From Selaginella tamariscina (lineage: Eukaryota; Streptophyta; Lycopodiopsida; Selaginellales; Selaginellaceae), in the NCBI GenBank assembly GCA_003024785.1, contig PUQB01000083.1, positions 446,368-510,367 of the forward strand: DNA of 64,000 nucleotides. Direction: 5' to 3'. A program made the translations under genes and the position numbers. This document shows positions 1-10,847 of the stretch, one piece after another. The notes beneath the pieces are model-generated. The model saw nothing but the letters and a program-made list of their open reading frames with translations, was not told the DNA's origin and made no database searches. Numbering within the stretch: the first letter of the stretch is position 1; each line of letters starts with the position of its first letter.

Positions 1-1183
1 GGTCAGCAAATATTTGCATGTGACAAATGATGATATGCTTGTCGAATGGGTGAATCAATCGGAAGATCTGGGCAAGAATCTATTGCACGCCAACGCCAAA
101 AGGAGAACATTGCGATGACGCCTTCTCTTATGGCAGTCCTTCAGCAGCGGAGAACCGAGTTGAACCTTATAAAGGAGGATGCTACGAATCACGACAAGCC
201 CTACAGATGTTTGTTGTTGGATTCGGAGACTTTATGGGGTACCATCACTGCTTGTAGGAAACCGTTTCAATTGTTCGTGATGGATCGGCGGGTGTCAAAA
301 AATCCTTCGACAGACAGGACACTAGAGGATTTGGTGGAGAAACTTAGTCGTGCAAGTATGTACAAAGAAGGTATTTATTATTGAATTCATACTTGCACTC
401 TTGACTGATATCTACGTTTTCAGGTATTTATTTCTTGATTCTTGCTCATGTCACCGATACCTTTGCCTTCTCCTTTGCCAAGAGGAATAAACATCGTTGG
501 ACAGGATTTTATATGAATGATGCTGATCCGAAGTGCATTGATTCGGTTGTTCACTTGGTTGTTAGGAATGCGCCAAACAGTTTCAAACTTCCAAATGACT
601 GGCCAGGCATCTGTTTGCACTCCAACGGCCCTGAACCTCCATCCGATACACCGATAGTGAGAGTGACGTATTCGGCAATGTACGTTATCCAAACATCACA
701 AGTCAAGCGGCACGGAGCATCGTCAACTTGATCAGGGGTCCTCACAGTGATGCGTGGGTTTTTGACTACTGCACTCCGTCTTGAAGGAGTGTTACCTTCG
801 GATACATGTGTATTTGCCGTTGAAAAGGATAAGACCATGGTTGAGGACCTGAACAAGTGGATAGATAGGTTCTCAACTGACTACCCCAACGAATCCATAA
901 AGGAGTATTTGAGAAAGTTCCCTCCGATAAGTGCGATAGCTCTGAAGACGAATCTGGTTCAATGTCGGAGTCTGAGGACGAACTTCAATCAGATATTAGA
1001 CCGGAAGTTATCTCGAGGAGTACAGAACATTCGCACACTCCATTACCCATGGAAACATCAATAGAAGATGCAGAAGATCTTGAACCATCTCACAAGCGGC
1101 TTAGACCTTCTTCGCCTCACTCAGAAGGTAATAGCGAAGAAGAATTGTTAATGAGTTTTAGAGTGACGAATAGTTGTAAATGA
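1..1183 (+). pseudogene. GTE cargo gene 1, 3' part: methyltransferase-like domain and acidic tail
   Basis: This is the C-terminal half of the large ParB/methyltransferase-like protein that is more complete in GTE-B (7306-10432, minus). Readable blocks are 'KPYRCLLLDSETLWG' (about 200-240), 'NDADPKCID' (about 515), 'DAWVFDYCT' (about 750) and 'VFAVEKDKTMVEDLNKW' (about 810-860). The last two resemble motif I (SAM-binding loop) and the acidic motif II of SAM-dependent methyltransferases, although the glycine loop is damaged. The tail at 962-1183 is acidic and serine-rich (ESEDE repeats) with a basic patch 'HKRLRPS' that could be a nuclear signal, and ends at TGA 1181-1183. An intron with GT-AG ends is likely at about 355-423. 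At least two frame breaks (near 90 and 765) make it a pseudogene. The domain assignment is inference. Confidence 0.45.
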
Positions 1184-1268
1184 GTGTAACATAAGGCATT
1201 TTTGTATATTTCGTTTATATTTGTACAGAAAATAAATTCTCAAGGATTAATGAAGCTTTTAGTTCAAA

Positions 1269-2351
1269 CATGGGTCACACATTAACAAGGTAAATAATAT
1301 ACCTTGATAATTTTAAGGTCAGCTAATTATCATTTTGCAGATGTAATGAAACAATTGAGAACATGGATTTTCAGCATTGGCATGAGGTAAGAGAGGGGTT
1401 TGGCGACAATTTCTTGTGCCACATGTCAGAATGACAGAGTTCATGCAGGAAATGGATAATAATGCAGCTCAAAACATCGTTACCATGGGGGCCACTTCAG
1501 TTTTTTCATCATCATTTTTATTGGCTTCAGTTCCGAAATCAATTTCTTCAGCGCATGCAATATCTGAATCTTGTAAGGATGATGTACAATTAAATGATGA
1601 AGGGATAGGCAACGAGATAGTGGCAACGGATAAATGTGAAAGGGAGCAAACAAGTGATTTGCAAAGTATTCAAGAGGCAACGCTATCCATGTTACTCATG
1701 GCCATATTGTGTTGTTGGATGTCAATGGTGTTCTGCTTCATCGACAAAGGCCCGAGGATAGAAAAAAGAAATCAAACAAGGAGATTTCATTCCTTGTCAT
1801 GGTAAATTTCGATATGATATTATTTTTCGTCCAGGGTTGGATCGTCTCTTTCAAAAGCTTAAGGAGATGGGTGCGCTTGTGGGGATTTGGTCATGCATGC
1901 AGATTCATAACTTAACACCGCTGTTGAATTTGCTTAAGAAACATTGTAGTGTTGCAGAAGAGGTGATTCGTAAAGATTGGATTTTTGACCAGCGAATGTG
2001 TTATAAACCTCTCGAATTTCACAATATAAGAAAGGAAAGCAAGCCATACTTCTTCAAGAATGAAAGAATAATTGGGACTCATGGGGAGATCAGTCGCTTA
2101 AGGATAATGAAGAATGCACATATCTTAGTAGTAGACGACTCTCCTCAGAAGGCTATGCTCAACCAAAACATTGCTTGTATTCATCCAATCACTTTCGATC
2201 CATATTCTGATATGATATCATGGATGAGCTAGTGAACTACTTGGATACGTGCCTCAGAAAGAAGAATCTCGAAAATTTTTGTGAGCAGTATCCACCGTAT
2301 CATACATTTCCTGAAGCTTTTCTTTCTCGTGATTTGAATTTTATAAAATGA
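1269..2351 (+). pseudogene. GTE cargo gene 2: FCP1/NIF-like HAD phosphatase
   Basis: The C-terminal region is a recognisable FCP1-homology (HAD-superfamily) phosphatase domain. Motif I reads 'LLDVNGVLLHR' (about 1710), the DxNG form common in plant NIF-type proteins. 'RPGLDRLFQKLKEMG' and 'VGIWSCM' follow (1835-1900), then 'WIFDQRMCYKP' (about 1980), and the late acidic motif 'ILVVDDSPQKAMLNQ' (2120-2165) with the usual 'FDPYSD' after it. FCP1-type enzymes dephosphorylate Ser/Thr residues, classically the RNA polymerase II CTD; the substrate here is unknown. The start at 1269 and two small introns (1290-1341 and about 1387-1429) are suggested by GT-AG signals also present in GTE-B. One-base frameshifts near 1700, 1810 and 2210 break it. 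It lies directly downstream of cargo gene 1 on the same strand. Confidence 0.6.
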
Positions 2352-2853
2352 AGGATAGCAACCGGGCGCTTTATAATATTATTCTTAAGGAACGTCTTTT
2401 TAGATGAGCCTTTATGCAGACCTTCTTATTACATCTTATGTATTAACAAGGATGGCAACTCCCAATTGCATTCGTGAGAGTGTTAGGTGGTGGCAACAAC
2501 ATCAAGATATTGACCAAAATGATTTGATTAATCCGGAGAGTGATGATTTAGACAAAATGAGGAAGATTTCTGTATGATAGGAAGAAAGTATTTATAAATA
2601 TTAACATGTTGATAAGAAAATGATTTCATTTGTAATTATGTTTGATAGTATTTCTTCATTATTGTAAACTATTTTTAGAATAATATGAATATTCTAAGAT
2701 ATTTTAGGAATATTCCTTACTAAGTAAGGTTATTGAAGGATTAATTAATTAATTAATATTTAAGGCTTAATTACATATTAATTAAATGATTAATTAATAA
2801 TTAAAACTTAAGTATTAATTAGTAATTTATTTTATATTCCCATTTTCACGTAT
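2352..2853. other. AT-rich subterminal region of GTE-A
   Basis: No gene is seen. The stretch contains AGAATATTC-type motifs and TTAATTAA runs between the end of the phosphatase gene and the terminal repeat. It matches 5673-6187 of GTE-B in inverse orientation. A short ORF at 2404-2577 (57 codons) is open here but broken in GTE-B, so I do not call it a gene. Confidence 0.5.
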
Positions 2854-2879
2854 CATGCCCACTTTAGTTACAACGTGCA
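2854..2879 (-). repeat. GTE-A terminal inverted repeat
   Basis: Read on the minus strand it starts TGCACG and continues GTTGTAACTAAAGTGGGC. It matches the GTE-B left end (5647-5672) almost perfectly, and the transposase-side ends at 19078-19103 and 54346-54371 with about three or four differences. The 4 bp just outside are TTAA. Confidence 0.75.
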
Positions 2880-4310
2880 TTAAAGAGCTAAGTCATAATA
2901 AAAACTATGATACACCTCCACCTTTGACATCCTCGTTGGACATTAATTCTAAGACTAGACTATTACCGCAAAACTAATGTTAATCACTTTATGCAGAGTC
3001 AGCAAGAAGTTTACATAAGTTTATTCTCCCCTCCCCTTGCATTACAAGTAGCCAAGTACTTCAAAACCATTATTTACTGAGTTGCTAACTTAGCTGCTAA
3101 AGGGCCCACCTATGACATGAAGTCACATGGAGACTTTTATATGTATGCAAGTCTATCACCTGAATACAAACAATAAGTTAGTTAATTTTCTGAATTGAAT
3201 TAGAATGTATATTGGTGTTAACCACTATGTTAACAAAAAATAAAGTTTTGCTTTATGTTTTAACTTTTGTTACAATCAGCTTGAGACTTTGCCTCAAACT
3301 CATTCATTAATGTCCATTGCATTTTGTAAATTCTTCAATAGTTGCCACATTGATTTGCATGTCGGGTAACCCTTCAATTTGACAAGATATTCAAGCTTAC
3401 ATTTTCACCACCCATGAATATTTCTCCCTTTCAATATGCTTCAATCTCGAACTCTTTCTCCCCTTCGACTAGTTTAGGAGGTGAATGAAAATTATTATAT
3501 CTCTTTAGATGTTTCCCATTCTTATAGAATGGTTTGAGCAAATTGGACGTAAAACACATTGTGTATCACTCCTAGCTCTTAAGAAGATTTAAGTCATAAG
3601 CCACCTTCCCTACTATACTTTACCACCTTGTATAGACCTATATAGTGAGAAAGAAACTTTCTCGAAAGAGTTATAAGAACCTTTAGGTTTATATTACTTA
3701 ACAATACTATATCCTTAATCTGATACTCTACATTACGTTGATGTTTATCGTACTATTGACAATACTTTCTTGGGTTGCAGTCATCACCTAATGATCAACA
3801 TCTCATGCACAATGCAATTGTTCTGTGAATTCTGCTATAGAGGAAACTTAAATGATATCGTCTTTTGGCAACATCATACTCTAAGGAATACCATTTTTAT
3901 TCATAGTCAACACCTCCATCAAGTAAACCCAATTACAAAGTGTGTTGAGTTATATATTTGTCATATTCAAGTGTTTAGCCTAATCAAGTTGATCACCTTG
4001 AATAGAGCACATGGATAATCTTTGACTTATTAATTTACTCTCTCCATTTGACCATTTGTTTGTGAATGGTAAGTTATATTAAACTTTAACATTGTACCAT
4101 ATTGTTTGAATAATATTCCCAAAACTTATCCATAAATCAAGGATTTTAATTTAAGATCATCGTTTTTGGTAAAACCCACACTTTATAATCTTGTGGAAGA
4201 ACAACTTTGCCACTTGTTTTGCATTCATTACCTTTATTGATAAAATAACATGAGAACCTTCAAACATTGACTACAATAAAACACATCACATGGTTTTCCC
4301 AAAATCACTA
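2880..4310 (-). mobile_element. Gyp1b, 3' part (LTR edge, chromodomain and integrase remnant)
   Basis: This degenerate stretch aligns along its length with 51090-52545 of Gyp1a, including the LTR edge (2890-2916, reading ACTATGATACA), the post-LTR block with 'CCTCGTTGGACATTAATTCT', a decayed chromodomain at about 3285-3420 and integrase C-terminal sequence up to about 4300. No long ORF survives. Its continuation is found at 19104-20964, so the element has been split by GTE-B and the sequence at 4311-5646. About 500 bp (equivalent to 52545-53040) are missing between the pieces. Confidence 0.65.
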
Positions 4311-5646
4311 TAGTGTCAAGACATGGTTTTAATATGGGTTTGTGTAAGTATGGTTATACTTTTATGGTTTAAGAAATGGTTTTGTAAATAGTTTTGCAAT
4401 GTGCATAGTTTTCATGATATTTCAAAATGTGGTTTTTAAATGCTTTTTTTATAAAATAGTTTAATAATGATTGTAACATAGTTTTTGGCATAATTTTTTT
4501 TAATAAAAAAAGTAAATTTAATAATTAATGATTTTAAGAAATGTTTTGAAGACATGGTTTCAAAACATGGTTTTTTAATTAAATAAAAACATTCATTATG
4601 CAATATAATGATATGATTTTAACATGTTTTTGGCATGATTTTATAAAAAAAGTAATTTTTAATAATTAATGATTTTAAGAATGTTTTGAAGACATGGTTT
4701 TTTTCATTAAAGAAAAACTTTCATTATGCAATATCATTATAAGCCTTGGATTTAATTTAGATCATCATAATAAACAATTTACTTACATGGTTTTTAAAAC
4801 CATATATATATTTTTTTTAGACTTAGTGAAATTTATGAAATATAGTGTTATAACTCTTAAATTCAATCTTGGTCATCCATAATAAATTGTTTTCTTATAT
4901 GGTTTAATAAACTATATATATGGTTTTTATGGACTTAAATGAAATTTATATTAAAAACCCTAGAATCAATCTCAATCGTCCATATAAATGATTTTCTTAC
5001 ATGGTTACCCTAGATTTAATTTGGTCCATATAATAGTAAAAGCTCTAAACCTAGATTCACTCTAGGTTGTTCTTTTTTTTAATAGTAAAATATGCAAGGG
5101 CAAACAAAAACAATCAATTATGAAGGAAGGCACTCGAGGAGCAGCATAGTGGCAATGGTAACAACAATCACAATATAAAGGTAAGGTGCCCTATCAAATT
5201 CATCCTTTTTTTATAACTTTTTGTTTTTAGTAAGTGTGTTATATTCACTTAAAATTGTGCTTAACTATTTTAAAAAAGAAAACATTGATACATATGTAAT
5301 TCAAATTCATTTTACTTATCTCTTTTCTCTCTCTATATATAAATACATCTTCTCTTTCTCTCTCCCTCCTCCTCCCCCGCTCTACATATATATATATTGA
5401 ACATAGATTACCATGGGAGCGTTTAAACAATACAGTATATATTGGTTGTAATAAAGTTGTCATAATGACACATTATTTTAAAGGCAAGTACTATATACAT
5501 ATACATATTTGTGTGTGTGTGTTGTATGTTCTTAATATTTTTCATTTTTGTAGATAATTAAAAAGAATGTGGAACTTCAAAGCTCAATATATGAACCTTT
5601 TTTATCATGTAAGCTCTTGCAAGTTAAATCTAACTTAACTAGTATA
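4311..5646. repeat. AT-rich degenerate tandem repeats between Gyp1b and GTE-B
   Basis: No gene is seen. Two local direct repeats are visible. One is a ~147-bp unit at about 4485 and 4632 (shared block GATTTTAAGAAATGTTTTGA-like). The other is a ~111-bp unit at about 4749, 4860 and 4971 (shared block 'CATAATAAA..TTTTCTTA..ATGGTTT'). A CT-rich and TA-rich microsatellite lies at 5315-5395. The origin is unknown. Confidence 0.45.
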
Positions 5647-5672
5647 TACACGTTGTAACTAAAGTGGGCATG
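5647..5672 (+). repeat. GTE-B left terminal inverted repeat (cargo end)
   Basis: It reads TACACG then TTGTAACTAAAGTGGGCATG, the inverse of 19078-19103. The four bases before it (5643-5646) are TATA, and the four bases after the right end (19104-19107) are also TATA, so a 4-bp target duplication is possible. Both flanks are AT-rich, which makes a chance match easy. Confidence 0.7.
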
Positions 5673-6187
5673 ATATGTGAAAATGGGAATATAAATAAAT
5701 TACTAATTAATACTTAAGTTTTAATTATTAATTAATTATTTAATAATAATATGTAATTAAGCTTTAATAATTAATTAATTAATAAATTAATCCTTCAATA
5801 ACCTTACTTAGTAAGGAATTCCTAAAATATCTTAGAATATTCATATTATACTCTTTCTAAAAATAATTTACAATAATTAAAAAATACTATCAAACATAAT
5901 TACAAATGAAATCATTTCCTTACCAACATGTTAATTTTTTATAAATACTTTCTTCCTAACCATACAAAAAATCTTCTCATTTTGTCTAAATCATCACTCT
6001 TCGGATTAATCAAATCATTTTGGTTAATATTTGATGTTGTTGCCACCACCTAACATTCTCACGAATGCAATTGGGAATTGCCATCCTTGTTAATACATAA
6101 GATGTGATAAGACCAGATTTGCATAAAGGCTCATCTAAAAAATGACGTTCCTTAAGAAATAATTGTAAAGTGCCCGGTTGCTATCCT
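5673..6187. other. AT-rich subterminal region of GTE-B, cargo side
   Basis: No gene is seen. It is the inverse counterpart of 2352-2853, made of TTAATTAA-rich sequence and AGAATATTC motifs. Confidence 0.5.
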
Positions 6188-7221
6188 TCATTTATATAAA
6201 ACTCAAAATCACGAGAAAGAAAAACTTTAGGAAATGTTTAATACAGTGGATACTGCTCACAGAAGTTTTTGAGATTCTTCTTTCTAAGCACATATCCAAG
6301 TAGTTTACTAGTTCATCCATGGTATCGGTATCAGAATATGGGGAGAAAGTGAATTGATGAATACAAGCAATGTTTTGATTGAGCATAGCCTTCTGAGGAG
6401 AGTCGTCTATTATCCTAAGTGACTGATCTCCCATGAAGCCCAATTAATCTTTCATTCTTGAAGAAGTATGACTTGCTTTCCTTTCTTATATTGTGAAATT
6501 TGAGAGGTTTATAACATACTCGTTGATCAAAAATCCAATTTTTACGAATCACTTTTTTTACAACACTACAATATTTTTAAGCAATTCAGTAGCGATGTCA
6601 AGTTGTGAATCTGCAGTATGACCAAATCCCCACAAGAGCCCCATCTCCTTAAGCTTTTAAAAGAGACAGTTCAACCTTGGATAAAAATAATCATATCGAA
6701 TTTACCATGACAAGGAATAAATCTCCTTATTTGATTTCTTTTTTCCTATTCTCGGGCCTTTGTCGATGAAGCAAAACACCATTGAAATATGGCTATGGAT
6801 AAATGGGGTAGCGTTGCCTCTTGAATACTTTACAACTCACTTGTTTGGTCCCTTTCACATTTATCTGTTGACAATATATCGTTGCCTATCCTTTATCATT
6901 TAATTGTACATCATCTTACAAGATTCAGATATTGCAGGCGTTGAAGAAAGTGATTTCAAAACTGAAGCCAATAGAAATGGTGATGAAAAAACTGAAGTGG
7001 TCCCCATGGTAACGATGTTTGAGCTGCACTATTATCCTTTTCCTGCATGAACTCTGTCATTCTGACATGTGGCACAAGAAATTTTCGCCAAACCCCTCTC
7101 TTACCTCATGGCAAATGCTAAAATCCATGTTCTCAACTGTTTCATTACATCTGCAAAATGATAGTTAGCTGACCTTATAATTATTAAGGTATATTATTTA
7201 CCTTGTTAATGTGTGACCCAT
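6188..7221 (-). pseudogene. FCP1/NIF-like HAD phosphatase, GTE-B copy
   Basis: This is the second copy of the gene at 1269-2351. The C-terminal block is clear on the minus strand: 'RIIDDSPQKAMLNQNIACIH' at about 6350-6415 carries the late acidic motif, followed by 'TMDELVNYLDMCL' (about 6280-6325). The start (ATG at 7219-7221), the first GT-AG intron and the stop (TGA at 6188-6190) match copy A. The DVNG motif I region near 6770 is disrupted here but intact in copy A. Several frame breaks make it non-functional. The gene lies just downstream of, and co-directional with, the ParB/methyltransferase-like gene, with about 85 bp between them, so shared transcription is possible. Confidence 0.55.
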
Positions 7222-7305
7222 GTTTGAACTAAAAGCTTCATTAATCCTTAAGAATTATATTTCTGTACAAATATAAATGAATATACAATAAGCCTTATGT
7301 TACAC

Positions 7306-10300
7306 TCATTTACAACTATTCGTCACTCTAAGAACTCATTAACATTCTTCTTCGCTATTACCTTCTGAGTGAGGCGAAGAAGGTCTAGGCCGCTTGTGAG
7401 ATGGTTCATGATATTCAATATCTTCTATTAATGTTTCCATGGGTAAATGGAGTGTGTGAATGTTCTGTACTCCTCGAGATGACTTCTGGTCTAATATCTG
7501 ATTGAAGTTCGTTCTCAGACTTCGACATTGAACTAAATTTGTCTTCAGAGTTATCGCACTTCTCGGGAGGGAACTTCCTAAATACTCCTATATGGGTTTG
7601 TTGGGGTAGTCAGTTGAAACCTCTCTATCACTTGTTCAGGTCCTCAACCATGGTTTTATCCTTTTCAACAGCAACACACTGTTCCGAAGGTAACACTCTT
7701 TCAAGATGGACCCTAGTGCAGTAGTCAAAAACCCATGCATCACTGTGAGGACCCCTGATCAAGTTGACGATGCTTCGTGCAGCCTGACTTGTAATGTTTG
7801 GATAACGTACATTGCCGAATAGTCCCTCTTAGCTATCGGTGTATCAGATGGAGGTTCAGGCCCGTTGGAGTGCAAACAGATGCCTGGCCAATCATTTGGA
7901 AGTTTGAAATTGTTTGGCACATTCCTAACAACCAAGTGAACAACCATATCAATGCACTTGGGATCAACATCATTCATATTAAAATCCTGTCTAACGATGT
8001 CTATATCTTCTTTGGCAAAGACGAAGGCAAAAGTATCGGTGTATGAGCAAAAATAAAGAAATAAAAATACCTGAAAATGTAAGGTATCAGTTAAGAGTGC
8101 AAGCATGAATTCAATAAATATTCTCTTACATGCTTGCACGACTAAGTTTCTCCACCAAATCCTCTAGTGCCCTATCTGGCAAAGGATTTTTTAACACCCG
8201 CCGATCCATCATAAACAATTAAAACGGTTTCCTGCAAGCAGTGATGTTACCCTCATAAAGTCTCTGAATCTGACAACAAACATCTGTAGGGCTTGTTGTG
8301 ATTCGTAGCATCCTCTTTTATAAGGTTCAACTCGGTTCTCCGTTTGCTAAAGATTGCCATAAGAGAATGCGTCATCGCAATGTTCTCCTTTTTGGCGTTG
8401 GCATGCAATAGATTTTTGCCCCGATCTTCCGATTGGTTCACCCATTGACAAGCATATCATCGTCAGTCACATGTAAATATTTGCTGACCTCTTTATATGT
8501 TGAAGTCGAGGTCCAACCCAGTTTGTGACAGTGTATTCCCAATCACTCCTTGAAGCCTGATCGTCTTCAGCTCCATTGCCTGACATGAAAAGGAGAGGTG
8601 GGGCTGTTGTTGTTAATCTGTAGTTTGCCATTAATTACCAAATCAGTTAAGACATCCATCTCCTCCATCGTTGTTCCATTTAAAGGCTTCAACTATGTGA
8701 ACTTGAAATCGTTATTTACATCCTTTGTAATTGAATAGACTTAGCCTTTGTTGTCTTTGGGTTCTTTGCAGACTTTTCTGAGGGCTCCCCTTCATTTGTT
8801 TGCTTCTTTTTCAGTGTTTCTTTTACAAATGATTCCATAATCCCTACCCATTTGGTAAAGATCTTGTCCTCAGGGCAAGAAATCAACATCATTAGAAGGA
8901 TGTTTCCTTCCCGCCTACCTAGGCAAAATCAACTGCTACAATTTCTTCAGCTCCCTGCAAAAAAAAAAAGAGACAAATTAATATACTGGCGAGATAAATC
9001 TCGCCAAACAATTTACTTACCCAGTAGTCCACACATTGTTCTCTCCTGCAGTAGCTCTTTGTGGTTGCCCAAGATTTTCCCACATGGATCGCGTGTTTTG
9101 AACTTCTTCTATATTTTGTTGTTTGTAGTGGTTGTGTCAGCAGCGTCCCATTCTGTCGATAGCTTATGGTACTGCTCGATTGTGAGATTTGGCTTAGCTA
9201 AAAATGCTGATCTTTTTGTCAGTTTCTCATGGGTATTGTCAAAAGTTTTGTTGCCATTGTTCCTTTATTGTGTTCATCGAGAAGTCGTTGGGTTGCCGTT
9301 ATCGTGTGTTGGTCATTAATAATGTAATACTTGATTGATTTTTTATTCTCCTTCTGAATCTTCGTGATTGTTCTGGTGTTGTCACCCACACTATCTCAGT
9401 GCCTTTCTTTCTTTCAAGTATGGGCACAAAACAGCATTATGTGGAACGGTGTAAGAATTATCATCATTCATCTTCTCCATGAGCTCAGCTACATGTTTTT
9501 GGTTGAAGGTATGTAATTGAAGTTTGGGTTGACGCTGCAATACTTAACCCTACACTCGTAAATTCTATTATCCAACATCATTTCCTTGTGGCTTATTATA
9601 GCATTGATGCCACAGGTGCAGCTGACAAAACAACAAATGATTTTCTTCTGTGATCAGAATCAACATGTGTGAGCCCTGACTGCAGCTGTTCTAATGTTCT
9701 CGGCACACCTTCCAGCTCTTGAAGATTCCTAAATAAATTGAACGTGATCTGTAGAGAACCTAGGACCGAGCCACCTTCTCAATCTCCCTAATGATGTCAC
9801 TGTGTTCTTCTCCAATAAGAAAATACGATTGCTCCACTTGTGGATTTCAGTATTGTGAAGTAATATCTGCTAAGAATACACCTATTCGATGAGTATGGAG
9901 ATCTTCGAAGTAAACATCTAATTGGATTCCCTCCATAGATGGGCTTTCATTTAGTTGAAGAAGAACTCCACGCGTCGACATCATTAGTGAAAACGTGAAC
10001 GTCAATTATCCACAAGTCGACAAAACCACTCGAGATTCTTGTTGTAATTGGTGACCTTTAGATCCGAGAATATGGACATTTGGAACAAGGCATACGTGTC
10101 GAGCATCGTCCAATCTGGGTTCACAACATGCTCTCGGGTGCTTGATTAGTAAATCTAGTCTCCATTGTTTTGCTTGTCCACGCGATGTGATAGAGGTTAG
10201 TTTGATATCAACCACCATGGTTGCTCCAATGCACTTCCCATTTATTTTGAAATATGGCCAAGTTGATTCCAAAATCCCCTTGCCCATCTCATCTCTCTCC

Positions 10301-10432
10301 TCTCATCTTCAATGTCACCTCAATTCCACATCTGAATATAAAAATGATTAGTTCTTTCAAGCACATATCCGAGTATAATGATTTTATATAAATTTCTTAC
10401 CTAGAATTTGACGACGACTCCATATTAATGAT
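7306..10432 (-). pseudogene. GTE cargo gene 1: ParB-like plus methyltransferase-like protein
   Basis: This is the fullest copy of a protein of roughly 1,000 residues. It starts 'MESSSNS' (ATG 10430-10432), though an AG acceptor just upstream leaves room for an earlier exon. A GT-AG intron (10332-10400) follows. The N-terminal domain ('ESTWPYFKINGKCIG', 'HPRACCEPRLDDARHVCLVP') is unrecognised. At 9190-9580 lies a ParB-N-like segment: 'VKYCSVNPNFNY' and then 'YYIINDQHTITATQRLL', comparable to the NPN...DGQHR signature of the ParB/Srx fold. A linker follows. The C-terminal part (7600-8060) carries 'NMNDVDPKCIDMVVHLVVRN', 'DAWVFDYCT' and 'AVEKDKTMVEDLNKW', arranged as in methyltransferases whose catalytic motif precedes the SAM loop. 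The acidic tail ends at TGA 7306-7308. ParB-N fused to DNA methylase is known in bacteria and phages. No intact DPPY motif is seen, and many frameshifts are present. Confidence 0.5.
10332..10400 (-). other. Conserved spliceosomal intron in cargo gene 1
   Basis: The 69-bp intron has donor GTAAGAA and acceptor TATTCAG. GTE-C has the equivalent intron at 62689-62756, with the same donor, the same TTTTTRTATTCAG acceptor and the same exon junction (ATGTGGAATTGAGG). Its conservation supports a eukaryote-adapted gene. Confidence 0.6.
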
Positions 10433-10594
10433 TAAATCTTCTGTTTGATCAAACTGTCTTTCTGCAACAATATACACTATAAATACAATTCAAAGAAAAA
10501 CACACCCACACTTGTATAAACTTGAAATATAAAATTAATACATTGATAAATTCACATATACCCTTCTTTGTCTAGAGAGAAGTGGGACGGGATT
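10433..10594. other. Upstream region of cargo gene 1, GTE-B
   Basis: About 160 bp separate the gene start from the hairpin. It contains a TTGTTGCAG acceptor-like site (about 10461-10470, minus strand), also present in GTE-C, which suggests an unannotated first exon further upstream. I see no certain TATA box. Confidence 0.3.
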
Positions 10595-10682
10595 AACTGT
10601 CCGAAGCTTATCTTTGTGATAGTGCAAAAAGACTGATAACGTTTGGTTTAGAACCACCACAAATGTGAGTTTTTGGACAGTT
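10595..10682. repeat. Conserved hairpin with 24-bp arms, GTE-B
   Basis: The arms at 10595-10618 (AACTGTCCGAAGCTTATCTT and on) and 10658-10682 are imperfect inverses around a ~40-bp loop. GTE-C has the same structure at 62406-62490 with better-preserved arms. It sits between cargo gene 1 and palindrome array 1, so a regulatory or structural role is possible; it could also be a small MITE. Confidence 0.5.
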
Positions 10683-10847
10683 TATATGGTTTATTTGGCT
10701 TTACTCAAAATATTTAATAAGATGATAGAAGTAAATAAAATGAATCTTAATCTTATGTAGTGGACTTTAATCTTATGAATTAAATATTAATCTCATAATG
10801 TGGACTTTAATTATTTATATATACTAATACGCATATACATTCACATA

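Larger units (their letters stand above)
1..2879 (-). mobile_element. Giant TIR element copy A (GTE-A), cargo end only
   Basis: The sequence is the inverted counterpart of 5647-8500: the same two genes in the same order with the same intergenic sequence. It ends at 2854-2879 in the terminal repeat shared with the other GTE copies. Only the cargo end lies in the window; the transposase end would be left of base 1. Immediately outside, at 2880-2915, lies the last stretch of a Gyp1 LTR, so the copy appears to sit in that LTR. Strand is given relative to the transposase direction of GTE-B. The element structure is seen directly; its mobility by a cut-and-paste mechanism is inference. Confidence 0.75.

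Noticed and set aside
5245..5463. Minus-strand ORF with an Arg/Glu run
   Set aside because: The run comes from a CT-rich microsatellite at 5320-5380.
8852..9319. 155-codon plus-strand ORF
   Set aside because: It is antisense to the ParB/methyltransferase-like gene and not kept in GTE-C; it shows no domain.
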